This document shows, in pieces, positions 14,492 through 22,937 of a stretch of DNA of 25,229 nucleotides. The notes under the pieces were generated by a model. That model did not search any database and was not told the DNA's origin. It saw only the letters and a program-made list of their open reading frames with translations. Positions within the stretch are counted from its first letter, which is position 1. Every line of letters begins with the position of its first letter. Location of the stretch: positions 1-25,229 of the forward strand of contig JAWZSN010000041.1 of NCBI GenBank assembly GCA_033875255.1, in the 5' to 3' direction. Position numbers and translations under genes: made by a program. This DNA comes from Marinimicrococcus sp033875255. Lineage in GTDB: Bacteria > Pseudomonadota > Alphaproteobacteria > Geminicoccales > Geminicoccaceae.

Positions 14492-15732
14492 GCGGCAGCC
14501 ACTTCGCTTCGCACAGGTGGATTCCTGCCGCACACGGCTTCGAGCAACCTCTCGCCATATGCCGCCACACCGTAACGGCCGCGGACTGCCCCCGAAACGG
14601 GGCTCGGACCTGCGTGCTCGAGATGGGCGCGGATCGCCTCTGCCAGCGGTTCCACCGTACCAGCCGGGACGACCGTGACAGCCTCGCTCTCCAATGCTCC
14701 CGTGTTTGCAGTGCAAACTACCGGCAGGCCGCTCGCCACCGCCTCGTAAGTGACTGTGGCCGAGCCTTCGCAGAGAGAGGGAAGGACGAACAGATCCGCC
14801 CAGGCGAAGACCTCCTGCATGCGACGGCGCGGAACCGGTCCGAGAAAGCTCGCCACGCTGCGGAATGGGTCCAGCTTGTCGACCGAGAGCGAAAGAGTGC
14901 CTGCAAAGCGCGCCTCCACTGCCTCCTCTCCGAGCAGACGCAGCGCCTCCAGCAGGTAAGGCGCTCCCTTGCGGAGACCGGCCTCGCCTGCAAAGAGCAC
15001 ACGCAGTCGCTCGCCCGGCCGTCGCTGGCGCCTGCGCGCATGGCCGAATCGGTGGGGATCGACACCGTAGGGCACGACGCGGCACTTCTCGACCGGACCG
15101 CCGCACTCGCGGATTCCGTCAACGACGAACTCCGACCCGCAGATGATGGTATCGGCCAGTGCCCACTCGGCCTCCTCGCGGGCAGCCAGCGGGTCATCCT
15201 CGGGCAAGATCTCAAGGTCCGGCTGCCAGCCGGGCCACCGTGCGATCTCCTGCGTCATCAGGCGGCGATGAACGCGCCTGGGCGCCATGGTCTGCTCAAG
15301 GACGCAGCGCAGGCCCCGACCTTCTGCCCATTTGAACAACTCCAGCGATGACCCATCGAAGCCCCAAACCGTGTCGGCCTCTCCGACTCCTTCCCTAGCA
15401 ACGCGTTCTACAAAGAGCTGGCCGTACCGAGCAAGAGCCGCGCGCAGCTCGGCTGTGTCTCGCGCGCGACTACGATCAAGCACGAACCGCCAGCCGAGAA
15501 GCTCGAAGCTGCGCACCTTGCCCGGCGGCAGCCGCGGCTCGTGCCGTCCCAGCCAGCGTTCGACCGGTCGCGGGCGCATCGCGCCGGGCAGCGCTTGCAA
15601 CCCCCGCCGCAGCCACGGCTTGTTGCCCGCATAGCTGTCCGTGAACAGCCGTTCGAGCAGGCCCGCCTCGTGGAATATCCGCGGGACAGCATAGTGCATC
15701 CGGGCGCCAAGCTGGGCGACGGCGATCTTCAT
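14488..15732 (-). CDS. GT4-type glycosyltransferase
   Basis: A 414-residue GT-B-fold glycosyltransferase. The N-terminal acceptor domain is divergent (MKIAVAQLGARMHYAVPRIF; WGFDGSSLELFKWAEGRG at 123-140). The donor domain is typical: VVPYGVDPHRF (219-229), FAGEAGLRKGAPYLLEAL (247-264) and the E-x7-E pair Glu322/Glu330 in CEGSATVTYEAVASGLPVV. The start ATG at 15732 overlaps the upstream stop (ATGA), and its own stop overlaps the start of the polymerase. Such enzymes add one sugar to the lipid-linked repeat unit in the cytoplasm. The donor could be GDP-fucose, UDP-xylose or another sugar; sequence does not say. Confidence 0.87.
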   Translation of the reverse strand: MKIAVAQLGARMHYAVPRIFHEAGLLERLFTDSYAGNKPWLRRGLQALPGAMRPRPVERWLGRHEPRLPPGKVRSFELLGWRFVLDRSRARDTAELRAALARYGQLFVERVAREGVGEADTVWGFDGSSLELFKWAEGRGLRCVLEQTMAPRRVHRRLMTQEIARWPGWQPDLEILPEDDPLAAREEAEWALADTIICGSEFVVDGIRECGGPVEKCRVVPYGVDPHRFGHARRRQRRPGERLRVLFAGEAGLRKGAPYLLEALRLLGEEAVEARFAGTLSLSVDKLDPFRSVASFLGPVPRRRMQEVFAWADLFVLPSLCEGSATVTYEAVASGLPVVCTANTGALESEAVTVVPAGTVEPLAEAIRAHLEHAGPSPVSGAVRGRYGVAAYGERLLEAVCGRNPPVRSEVAAA

Positions 15733-16961
15733 GAGGCGAGGCGCTCCTTCCAGACGCGAAGGAAATTCTTGACGGGCTCCGGCAGCCGGGTGCGGAGTCC
15801 GGGCCTTAGACCGCGCGGGTAGTGCCAGCACTCGAGCGGCAGGGGCGCCGCGATCTGCGGCGGGTCCGCCGCGATCCTGCCGATGAGACCGGCATAGGCC
15901 GCAGCCTGTCTTTCGAGGTCGAACCGGCCCTGCACGTTGCGGCGGGCCGCCCCGGCCATGGCCGCGAGGCGCGCGGGCGAGGCGGCCAGCTCGCGCACGA
16001 AGCCTGCGGCGGCAGCCATGTCGCCCACCGCGAACAGGAAACCGTCCTCGCCATGGGCCACGATCCTGTCGGTCACACCGGCTATGCGCGAGGCCACCGG
16101 CACGCAGCCGGCAGCCATGGCCTCCACCAGGGTCTGGCCGAACCCCTCGTAGCGCGAGGGCATGAGGAAGGCGTCGTGCTCGGCTACCAGCGCCGGGACA
16201 TCCTCGGGAGCGACGCGCCCCACGAGGCGAACCCGATCGTGGAGGCCGGCCAGGCGGCCAGCAAGCTCCTCGCGATTTGGGCCGTCGCCGGCGATCGTCA
16301 GCGTGACGTCCGCCTCCGCCAGACGCTGCATGAGCTCCGGAAGCCACAGGACGCCCTTCGAGCTGTCCTCGAGACGACCCAGCGAGAGCAGGCGCAGCGG
16401 CCCGCCGTTGCGGGGCGCACGAGAGAGATTGAAGCGCGCAAGCTCGACAGCATTGGGAATGGCAACCGTGCGATCCCGCGGCAGCCCGTGGCGATCGACC
16501 AGGTCCCGCCGGATGCGCTCGGAGACGCCGGCGACCGCATGCACCCACGGAGCAACCGCCCGGGCCGCGGCGTAGGTGCCGGGGGTGACGTTGTGGACGA
16601 TCATGATACGCATCACGTCCGACGGGAGGTAGCGAACGGCGTTGGTCTGCAGCGGCGAGGCCAGCACGTTGACGAAGACGCCGTCGTAGCCGCGCTCCAC
16701 GACATGCCGCGTCATCGCCCGGCCCAGCGCGGCCTCGTCGCCGTCCGTCACCTCGACCGCCTCGCCGTGATCCCGGTCCTCCTTCCATGCCGGATCGGCG
16801 AGCGCTGCCGTGGCAGGCGGTCCGACGCCCAGCCAGCGCACCTCGATGCCGTGCCGCTGCAAACCCGCACGCAGTGAACGGTAGACGGTGTGCGTGCCGC
16901 CAATGTGGGGGATGCCGAAATAGGCGAAGCGCTTACGGGGCGCGCCAAGTGCAGATTGCAT
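15729..16961 (-). CDS. GT4-type glycosyltransferase
   Basis: A 410-residue retaining glycosyltransferase, GT-B fold. Seen: the first strand and Gly loop FAYFGIPHIGGTHTVYRSL (12-30), IPNAVELARF (168-177), LSLGRLEDSSKG (192-203), AGDGP (224-228), and the E-x7-E pair Glu272/Glu280 in YEGFGQTLVEAMAAGCVPV. The last 40 residues (from about 368) form a basic tail that may touch the membrane. The start at 16961 is 3 nt after the sulfotransferase stop; the stop overlaps the next gene's ATG. This is one of four glycosyltransferases of GT-B type that look complete in the operon. Its specificity is unknown. Confidence 0.9.
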   Translation of the reverse strand: MQSALGAPRKRFAYFGIPHIGGTHTVYRSLRAGLQRHGIEVRWLGVGPPATAALADPAWKEDRDHGEAVEVTDGDEAALGRAMTRHVVERGYDGVFVNVLASPLQTNAVRYLPSDVMRIMIVHNVTPGTYAAARAVAPWVHAVAGVSERIRRDLVDRHGLPRDRTVAIPNAVELARFNLSRAPRNGGPLRLLSLGRLEDSSKGVLWLPELMQRLAEADVTLTIAGDGPNREELAGRLAGLHDRVRLVGRVAPEDVPALVAEHDAFLMPSRYEGFGQTLVEAMAAGCVPVASRIAGVTDRIVAHGEDGFLFAVGDMAAAAGFVRELAASPARLAAMAGAARRNVQGRFDLERQAAAYAGLIGRIAADPPQIAAPLPLECWHYPRGLRPGLRTRLPEPVKNFLRVWKERLAS

Positions 16962-16964
16962 ATC

Positions 16965-17924
16965 CTACTCGTACCCGAACCGGATCAAGAGATCCTCGAC
17001 GCGCTGAAACTTCTCCAACTCATTCTTCGGCAGCGCTTCACGCCAACTCCCCACGGTCAGCCCTGCGATGCTTTCGGCCAGCCGCTCATGTCCGCGCTGA
17101 GTTGCGACACTGCTTCCCGCACGCGACCGCTCGCGCAATATGGCCGGGGCCGCTGGAAGTCCCACGGTCTCCAGCAGCCGGCTCACGAGACCTTGCGGGT
17201 CAGAGCAAAGATCCTCGTATTTCACCACATGCACCATGGCGTCCGTGCACCATCTATCAATGACCCGCGCACACCGTTCCCACAAAAATATGTAGTCGTC
17301 GATGTGCTTGGCCTTCATGGCCACGTTTCGCTGCGCCGAGAGATAAGCATCTCTCGGATCACGAACAGCGCAGACAACGTATGACCGGGGAAAATATCTA
17401 CGAATGAAATCCATTCTCAACGCGTGTTCTGGCGTCTTCTCCAGAAATCGCTCGGCACCGAAATTTCGGCAGTACTCGGTAGCGATCCGGTCAAAGTACT
17501 CTATCGTGTTTCGGGCCCCCGATCGCGCGATCCCTATCGCCGCTGCTTCAAGGTCGGGCCACGGCAAGTCCGAGATGTTCCAGCGGAAGAAGAAGCGTGT
17601 CTCGGGCTCGGGCCCCGTCACGGCAGGATGCGCAAGAAGTATATGCTGGACGAGGGTCGTGCCACTGCGCGGAGGGCCCACCACAAATATATGCCTTCGG
17701 TCAGAGGGCCGCTTCCGGCAGTGCAGCAACGCCTCTCCGATGCAAAAGCTCGGCCTGCGAATCAAGCTTCTCAGACGATTGCTGCTGATCCCCGGCCTCA
17801 GGCTCGGCTCCAGCGTTCCCGCCATGGGTCGTTCCCATCTAGCCTTAAGCAACGCCTGAAGACTTTCTAGATAAGACTCCAGTCCGCCTGCAAAATGTCT
17901 CCCCAAAAAATGAACAGTGGACAT
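16965..17924 (-). CDS. PAPS-dependent-type sulfotransferase
   Basis: A 319-residue cytosolic-type sulfotransferase, expected to move sulfate from PAPS to a sugar hydroxyl. The 5'-phosphosulfate loop is VVGPPRSGTTLVQHIL (81-96), the 3'-phosphate site is RDPRDAYLSAQR (188-199, Arg188 and Ser196), and LEKTPEHALR (161-170) is the conserved segment between them. The start is uncertain. ATG 17924 gives a plausible N-terminus but overlaps the flippase gene by 80 nt and has no ribosome binding site. ATG 17825 (residue 34) would leave a 19-nt gap and put the phosphate loop at about residue 48, as is usual. Its DNA is less GC-rich than its neighbours, which may mean separate acquisition. Sulfation of the polysaccharide, or of a precursor, is inferred from the surrounding genes. 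A protein or lipid target is not excluded. Confidence 0.85.
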   Translation of the reverse strand: MSTVHFLGRHFAGGLESYLESLQALLKARWERPMAGTLEPSLRPGISSNRLRSLIRRPSFCIGEALLHCRKRPSDRRHIFVVGPPRSGTTLVQHILLAHPAVTGPEPETRFFFRWNISDLPWPDLEAAAIGIARSGARNTIEYFDRIATEYCRNFGAERFLEKTPEHALRMDFIRRYFPRSYVVCAVRDPRDAYLSAQRNVAMKAKHIDDYIFLWERCARVIDRWCTDAMVHVVKYEDLCSDPQGLVSRLLETVGLPAAPAILRERSRAGSSVATQRGHERLAESIAGLTVGSWREALPKNELEKFQRVEDLLIRFGYE

Positions 17925-19254
17925 TTATTTTTCGAGATACCGTCACGTAGAGAATCCCGTTCCAGATCACCCATCCGGCCAGTGTCGCGAGCGCTGCCCC
18001 CAGCATGCCCAGCGGAGGAATGAGCGCGGCGTTGAGCGCGATGTTCGCAGCCGTCCCGCACGCGAGGCCGATCATCGTGTCGCGCTCGTGGCGGGTCATG
18101 ACCAGAAGCAGCTTCACCGGCCCGGCTGCCACGTTCAGCAGATGTGCCAGCGCCAGAACCACCAGCGGCAAGTAGCCCGCATCGTACTCGCCGCCGAACA
18201 GACGCAGACCGGGCTTGCCGAGCAAGGCGAGTACCGCGAAGGCTGCAAGGGCGCCGATGAAAAGCGCCCTGGTGATCCGCGTCACCTCATGCTGCAGCCT
18301 CGCTGTCTCGCCCAGCCGCCACAGCTCCGCCACGCGCGGACCCAGGGGCAGGGTCGCGGCACCGATGAGCAGCGAGACCAGCCCCGCCAGCCGCGCCGCC
18401 ACATGGTAGATGCCGACATCCTCGGGAGCGGCCAGCATGCCCAGCATGACGATGTCGGCCTGCGCATTCCCGTTGAAGAGGAGCTGGCCCACGAGGAGGT
18501 AGCCCCCGGCCCGCAGCCAGTCCCGCGGACTCTCCCCGCGACCCGCAACCGCCTCCTCAGACCTGGTCGAACCCGTGAACCTGGGCCGGGCCCAGCCATA
18601 GGCAGCTGCAGCACAGAGAAGCGCCACCACCGTCGCACCGACGTGGAGCATCACAGCGACCCTGGCCTCGGCTGGTACCCATCCCACGGCTGCCAGAAAT
18701 GCGCCGCCCGCGAGCAGAACGAGCGGCCGCACCACGTTCTCGGGCAGCTGGGCCAGCAGCACGAGGCGGACACCCCGGAGCACCGCCGCGATACCTCCCA
18801 TGAACACCGAGAACGGAAGGGCCGCAACGGCGATCACGAGTGGCACGGCGTAGGGCCAGCCCGGCGCAGTATAGTCGTAGGCCCCGACTGCAAGTGCCGC
18901 CAGTGCTGCAAGAAGAGCTGGCCACAGAAAGAACACGCGGCGGACAAAACCCGTCACTGCAGAGACGGCTCCCATGTCGCCAGTCGCGCGACTGCCTGCG
19001 ACGACGCGGGAGACGACCTGCCCCAGGCCCAGGCCGGCCACAGGCCCCAGAAGCATCAGCAATGAGGTCGCGAAGACGTAGATGCCGTACTGCTCTGCTC
19101 CGAGCCAGCGGGCGAGCACCAGCATCGCGAGCGCGTTGAGCGCGACGCCTCCGACACGCAGCAGCAGGGAGCCGGCCGTGCCGCGCACCATGTAGCCCGC
19201 GGTCCCGCCACCCCTGCCCAGGAGCGAGCGAACGACGAGGCGGATGTCTTTCAT
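17845..19254 (-). CDS. Wzx-like polysaccharide flippase
   Basis: A 469-residue membrane protein of the MOP/PST superfamily, with 12-14 hydrophobic segments starting at residue about 25. Members flip undecaprenyl-pyrophosphate-linked repeat units across the inner membrane. Typical features are the N-terminal LVLARWLGAEQYGIYVFATS (about 46-65), the charged loop before DIVMLGMLAAPEDVGIYHVA, and the C-terminal segment NIALNAALIPPLGMLGAALA. I prefer the ATG at 19254 (MKDIRLVV); a GTG at 19278 in the same frame is possible. The last 25 or so residues (KINVHCSFFGETFCRRTGVL...) are unlike flippase tails and lie in the stretch shared with the sulfotransferase start. The original stop may have been lost. 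It follows the acetyltransferase by 51 nt, the widest gap in this part of the operon. Confidence 0.88.
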   Translation of the reverse strand: MKDIRLVVRSLLGRGGGTAGYMVRGTAGSLLLRVGGVALNALAMLVLARWLGAEQYGIYVFATSLLMLLGPVAGLGLGQVVSRVVAGSRATGDMGAVSAVTGFVRRVFFLWPALLAALAALAVGAYDYTAPGWPYAVPLVIAVAALPFSVFMGGIAAVLRGVRLVLLAQLPENVVRPLVLLAGGAFLAAVGWVPAEARVAVMLHVGATVVALLCAAAAYGWARPRFTGSTRSEEAVAGRGESPRDWLRAGGYLLVGQLLFNGNAQADIVMLGMLAAPEDVGIYHVAARLAGLVSLLIGAATLPLGPRVAELWRLGETARLQHEVTRITRALFIGALAAFAVLALLGKPGLRLFGGEYDAGYLPLVVLALAHLLNVAAGPVKLLLVMTRHERDTMIGLACGTAANIALNAALIPPLGMLGAALATLAGWVIWNGILYVTVSRKINVHCSFFGETFCRRTGVLSRKSSGVA

Positions 19255-19305
19255 AGGGTTCACGCTCAACGCCGCCACCAGAGCGCCAATGCTCGCTCGC
19301 CTGTG

Positions 19306-19920
19306 TCAGCCATGGGCAGCGTTGGCAGCGAGCACGGTGCCTCCTGGCAGGGAGCAGCCCGGGCTCACTGCAGCACGGGCGCCGACCCATGCACCCGACG
19401 CAATTTCTATGGGTCGACAGAAAAACGAAAAGCCTGCGTCATCCCAGCGATGATTACCCGTGAACAGATAAGCCCCTTGGCTCACGCAAACACTGTCCCC
19501 GATCTTCACCGAGCAATGATTATCAATCCACACCATCTCCCCGAGCCACACGTGGTCTCCGATATCCAGAAACCACGGGCACTTGATGGTCACGCGCGGC
19601 TTGCAGACGAAGCCCTTGCCGACCTTGGCGCCGAACAGGCGGAGGATGGCGGCCTTCCAGGAGGAGGGGATGAGGCCGAGGATGGCGCCCTGGAAGAAGA
19701 AGGCGTTCACCAGGTACCAGGCGGCCCGCCAGACGAGGTTGCGGTTGCCCGGGATCACCGGCTTCTCGTATTTCGAGAGGTCGTGACCCTTGATCTTCCG
19801 CCGCTTCACGCCTTTGCGGGTATAGACTAGCGGGTAGTCGTCGCCGGGCCCAAGCGTGGTGGAAGCATTCTGCGGCAGGGCTTCGTCTGCCACATCTCGC
19901 GTGGAGTGCTCTTCGTTCAT
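19306..19920 (-). CDS. WcaF-like acetyltransferase (left-handed beta-helix), C-terminally short
   Basis: A 204-residue hexapeptide-repeat acyltransferase related to WcaF of colanic acid synthesis, expected to transfer an acetyl group from acetyl-CoA to a sugar hydroxyl in the cytoplasm. The repeats run from about 96 (FGAKVGKGFVCKPRVTIKCP) through LDIGDHVWLGEMVWIDNHCS, VKIGDSVCVSQGAYLFTGNH (catalytic-type His157) and IEIASGAWVGARAAVSPGCS. The frame ends at LPGGTVLAANAAHG, whereas relatives go on for about 20-25 residues through a NPA motif that closes the helix. None of the other frames holds that motif. The N-terminal 50 residues are a non-conserved extension. The start overlaps the previous stop (ATGA). 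Activity is plausible but the missing end makes it uncertain. Confidence 0.82.
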   Translation of the reverse strand: MNEEHSTRDVADEALPQNASTTLGPGDDYPLVYTRKGVKRRKIKGHDLSKYEKPVIPGNRNLVWRAAWYLVNAFFFQGAILGLIPSSWKAAILRLFGAKVGKGFVCKPRVTIKCPWFLDIGDHVWLGEMVWIDNHCSVKIGDSVCVSQGAYLFTGNHRWDDAGFSFFCRPIEIASGAWVGARAAVSPGCSLPGGTVLAANAAHG

Positions 19921-20726
19921 GGATGCGGCAGCCGCTTCTGCAGGAAGATGAACAGGTTCGTGTGCAGGAGCGGCGGCAGCAGGCGCTCTCCCGCCAACAC
20001 CGCCCGCCACAGAGCGGCGCGCTGCGGGAGGTAGGCGGGTTCCGGAGAGAATGTGTAGGACGCGTCCCTGAAGCCGGTGGCGGGGAACAGCTTCCGTACC
20101 GTTTTCATCGTGTTCATCCGGTAGCAGGTCGGGAACACGTCCTGCTCCTTCCTGTCGGGCTGCACACGCCGCAGGACGGAGCCATGCATCCGGTCCGGGA
20201 TGAGCTGCGTCAGCAGCGCCACGTAGCCCCAGCGATTCGGCGTCCGCGCGCACAGCCAGCCCCCCGGCTTCAGGATCCGCCCCAGCTCGGCCGCGCACTT
20301 CTCCGCATCGGGAACGTGCTCGAAGGTGAAGTCTGAAACGATGATGTCGGCAGAGGCGTCGGAGAGAGGAAGGACGCCGCTTTCGGGGATGACGTGGGCC
20401 TCATCGAGGCCCGGATTGTGCATCACAACCGGGTCAACGTCCAAACCGACGACCTTCGCCACCTTGCCGCGGAAGTTCCGGAGGTTCCGCCGATACGCGC
20501 AGGTATCGTCGTGCAAGGCAGCACCCCGCCCCGCGCCGAAATCGACGAGCGTCATTTCCGGCCGCAGCAGAGCGTTGATTCGCGTGTAGAACTCGATGGT
20601 GCCGTCGACTCGCGTGAACCCTCCCGCTGCTACCTCGGGGAAGAAGCGCTCGCGCATCCCAGCGGGACGGGTTGCAGGGTCGGAACCCTGTACTGCGCCC
20701 ATTGCTCGGCTGTCCTGTACTTCCAT
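19917..20726 (-). CDS. Class I SAM-dependent methyltransferase (Methyltransf_11 type)
   Basis: A 269-residue methyltransferase. Motif I is VDFGAGRG (61-68), the acidic residue after strand 2 lies in GLDVDP (94-99), motif II is LSDASADIIVSDFTFEHV (121-138), and ILKPGGWLCARTPN (151-164) is motif III. The C-terminal 100 residues are substrate-specific, with aromatic and basic stretches. The insert HDDTCAYRRNLRNFRGKVAK (72-91), between motif I and strand 2, is longer than usual and also occurs in methyltransferases of polysaccharide clusters. Start and stop are both coupled: TGATG with the glycosyltransferase upstream, ATGA with the acetyltransferase downstream. O-methylation of a sugar is the likely job, inferred from position between them. 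Confidence 0.85.
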   Translation of the reverse strand: MEVQDSRAMGAVQGSDPATRPAGMRERFFPEVAAGGFTRVDGTIEFYTRINALLRPEMTLVDFGAGRGAALHDDTCAYRRNLRNFRGKVAKVVGLDVDPVVMHNPGLDEAHVIPESGVLPLSDASADIIVSDFTFEHVPDAEKCAAELGRILKPGGWLCARTPNRWGYVALLTQLIPDRMHGSVLRRVQPDRKEQDVFPTCYRMNTMKTVRKLFPATGFRDASYTFSPEPAYLPQRAALWRAVLAGERLLPPLLHTNLFIFLQKRLPHP

Positions 20727-21979
20727 CACGCCGCCTCCCTCCGCGCGGCACCGCTCGTTTCCGTGCCAACTCCCAGCACCCCGGCCCAGGCCCGCAGCGC
20801 GGCGTCGGGGGTGAAGGCGGTCTCGTAGGCGGTGCGGGCGCTGCTGCCGAGGCGGGCGAGACGGGCCGGGTCGTTGGCGAGTGACAAAAGCTCGCGGCGC
20901 AGCCCGGCGGGGGCGCCGGCGTGGAGGATGGGCGAGGGGCCGGGCGGCACGGGCAGGCGGGGGACGGCGCCGGCGGCCTCGCCCAGGAAGAGGATCGGCC
21001 GGCCGGCGGCGAGGATGCCGTAGATCTTGGAGGGCATGAGCAGGCCTTCGCAGGACGGATCGAGGCTCACCAAATGAAGGTCGGGCACCGAGAGGCTTTC
21101 GGCGAGGCGCTCGCGGGGCTGGTAGGGCTGGAAGCGGAGATGGTCGAGCCCTTCCTCGGCCGCCGCAGCCTTCAGCCGCTCGATGCCCGCACCGCCGCCG
21201 ATGAAGAGGCAGCACAGGTTGGGCATGTGGCGGAGCGAGCGCACGAGCTCGAGCACCGCCCCGGGCGCATGCGCGCGGCCGAGATTGCCCGAGTAGCCGA
21301 GCACGAATTTTCCCTCGAGCCCCCATTCGCGGCGCAGGGCGTTGGCCTCGCGGGGGACGGGGCGGATGGCGGCGTCGGGCCAGTTGTGGACGATGCGGAT
21401 GCGCTCTTGCGGCACCCCCTCGCCCGCCAGGTGCTCGGCCATGCGCCCGCAAAGTGCGACGTTGGCCTCGGCGGCGCGCAGCGACCGGTTGCGCAGGGCG
21501 CGGAGCATCCGTCCGGCGGGACCCGCCGCCCAGCCCATGCCGAGTGCCGCCGCCACCTCGGGGAAGAGGTCCTGGCACCAGTTGACGAGCTTGGCACCCC
21601 TGGCCTTCGCCGCCAGCCATGCCACCACGGAGAGGAGCGGCGGGTCGGTCTTGGCGAGGATGGTGTCGCCCGGGCGCGCGAGGCGCAGCAGGGCCACCAG
21701 CGCCATGAGGTAGAAGGTGAGATAGTCCACCGCCCGGCCGGGCAGGAAGTGCCGGCCGAAGGCGCTGGTCCAGACCCGGTGGATGCGCACGCCCTCGTGC
21801 GTCTCCTCCGCCGGCAGCGCCGCCGCCGCATCGTCGTAGCGCAGCCGGCTCGCCACGATCACCACCTCGCGCCCCTGGCCGGCTAGATGCTCCGCCAGAT
21901 CGGCGAGGAGCTGGCTTGTGGCCGAGTGGTCGGGCCAGCAGAAGCGGTTGACCGCGATGATGCGCTGCATGGCGATCAC
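20726..21979 (-). CDS. WcaI/WbuB-like GT4 glycosyltransferase
   Basis: A 417-residue glycosyltransferase of the WcaI/WbuB group, many of which transfer fucose or N-acetylfucosamine in colanic acid and O-antigen synthesis. Seen: the N-terminal NRFCWPDHSATSQLLADLAE (11-30), the DLFPE block (137-141), the donor-domain VLGYSGNLGRAH (226-237), and the hallmark EGLLMPSKIYGILAAGRPIL (311-330), in place of the plain E-x7-E motif. Hydrophobic helices around 87-125 may anchor it to the membrane, as in WcaI. The start is GTG at 21979, overlapping the upstream stop as GTGA, or ATG at 21970. The latter gives a more usual N-terminus (MQRIIAVN). Being directly after the GDP-fucose and UDP-xylose genes, it may use one of those donors; that is inference. 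Confidence 0.87.
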   Translation of the reverse strand: MIAMQRIIAVNRFCWPDHSATSQLLADLAEHLAGQGREVVIVASRLRYDDAAAALPAEETHEGVRIHRVWTSAFGRHFLPGRAVDYLTFYLMALVALLRLARPGDTILAKTDPPLLSVVAWLAAKARGAKLVNWCQDLFPEVAAALGMGWAAGPAGRMLRALRNRSLRAAEANVALCGRMAEHLAGEGVPQERIRIVHNWPDAAIRPVPREANALRREWGLEGKFVLGYSGNLGRAHAPGAVLELVRSLRHMPNLCCLFIGGGAGIERLKAAAAEEGLDHLRFQPYQPRERLAESLSVPDLHLVSLDPSCEGLLMPSKIYGILAAGRPILFLGEAAGAVPRLPVPPGPSPILHAGAPAGLRRELLSLANDPARLARLGSSARTAYETAFTPDAALRAWAGVLGVGTETSGAARREAA

Positions 21980-22935
21980 GCCGCTTCCCTGGCCAGCAGC
22001 GAGCGGAAGTAGGCGGCCGTCTTCGGAAGGCCCTCATCGAGGGAGATCCGCGGCTCCCATCCCAGAAGCTCGCGGGCACGGCCGATATCCGGCCGCCGGC
22101 GCGTCGGGTCGTCCGCTGGCAGCGGCCGCGACACGATCTGCGAGCGGCTGCCGGTGAGATTGACCACCCTTTCCGCAAGCTCGCGGATCGTGAATTCGCC
22201 AGGATTTCCGAGATTGACCGGACCGCTCACCTCGTCGGGGCTGTTCATCAGGCGAACGAGCCCGTCGACAAGATCATCCACGTAGCAGAAGGAGCGGGTC
22301 TGGCTCCCGTCACCGTAGACGGTGATGTCATCGCCGCGGAGCGCCTGGACGATGAAGTTGGACACCACTCGCCCGTCCTCTGGATGCATCCGCGGGCCAT
22401 AGGTGTTGAAGATCCGTGCAATCTTGATCTTCAGGCCGTGCTGGCGCTGGTAGTCCGAGAAGAGCGTCTCGGCGCAGCGCTTGCCTTCGTCGTAGCAGGC
22501 ACGCGGCCCGAGCGGGTTGACGTTGCCCCAGTACTCCTCCTGCTGGGGGTGGACCTCGGGGTCACCGTACACCTCACTGGTGGACGCCTGCAGAATGCGC
22601 ACCTTGAGCCGCTTTGCCAGCCCGAGCATGTTGATCGCACCCAGAACGCTGGTCTTCGTCGTCTGGACGGGATCGAACTGGTAATGAATGGGCGAGGCCG
22701 GGCAAGCCAAATTGTAGATCTCGTCCACCTCGACATAGAGCGGGAAGGTAATGTCGTGGCGCATCAGCTCGAAGAGCGGATTGCCCAGCAGGTGGGCGAC
22801 ATTTGCCCTGCGGCCTGTGAAGAAGTTGTCGACGCAGAGGACCTCATGCCCTTCGCCCAGAAGGCGCTCACACAGAAAGCTCCCGATGAAGCCGGCGCCG
22901 CCAGTAACGAGGATTCGCTTGCTCGAGATTGCCAT
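21976..22935 (-). CDS. UDP-glucuronate decarboxylase (UDP-xylose synthase)
   Basis: A 319-residue extended short-chain dehydrogenase, the usual length for bacterial UDP-xylose synthase. The enzyme oxidises, decarboxylates and re-reduces UDP-glucuronate to UDP-xylose in the cytoplasm, with tightly bound NAD. Seen: NAD-binding TGGAGFIGS (11-19), DNFFTGRR (36-43), ACPASPIHYQFDPVQTTKTS (77-96), the active-site string STSEVYGDP (118-126; Glu121) and the YDEGKR motif (Tyr148, Lys152), then ARIFNTYGPRM (173-183). The ACPASPIHYQ and YDEGKR strings distinguish it from UDP-glucose 4-epimerases. It starts 2 nt after the fcl stop. The combination with GDP-fucose synthesis predicts a glycan containing both pentose and deoxyhexose. 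Confidence 0.95.
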   Translation of the reverse strand: MAISSKRILVTGGAGFIGSFLCERLLGEGHEVLCVDNFFTGRRANVAHLLGNPLFELMRHDITFPLYVEVDEIYNLACPASPIHYQFDPVQTTKTSVLGAINMLGLAKRLKVRILQASTSEVYGDPEVHPQQEEYWGNVNPLGPRACYDEGKRCAETLFSDYQRQHGLKIKIARIFNTYGPRMHPEDGRVVSNFIVQALRGDDITVYGDGSQTRSFCYVDDLVDGLVRLMNSPDEVSGPVNLGNPGEFTIRELAERVVNLTGSRSQIVSRPLPADDPTRRRPDIGRARELLGWEPRISLDEGLPKTAAYFRSLLAREAA

Positions 22936-22937
22936 CG

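Noticed and set aside
13118..15106. Longer N-terminus for the polymerase (662 residues)
   Set aside because: The added 200 residues are Arg/Ser/Gly-rich and out of frame with the glycosyltransferase they overlap. The ATG at 14491 begins a clean hydrophobic segment.
14488..16788. Possible 766-residue fused glycosyltransferase
   Set aside because: The upstream half is the wrong frame of the neighbouring GT4 gene. The real start is the ATG at 15732, overlapping the previous stop.
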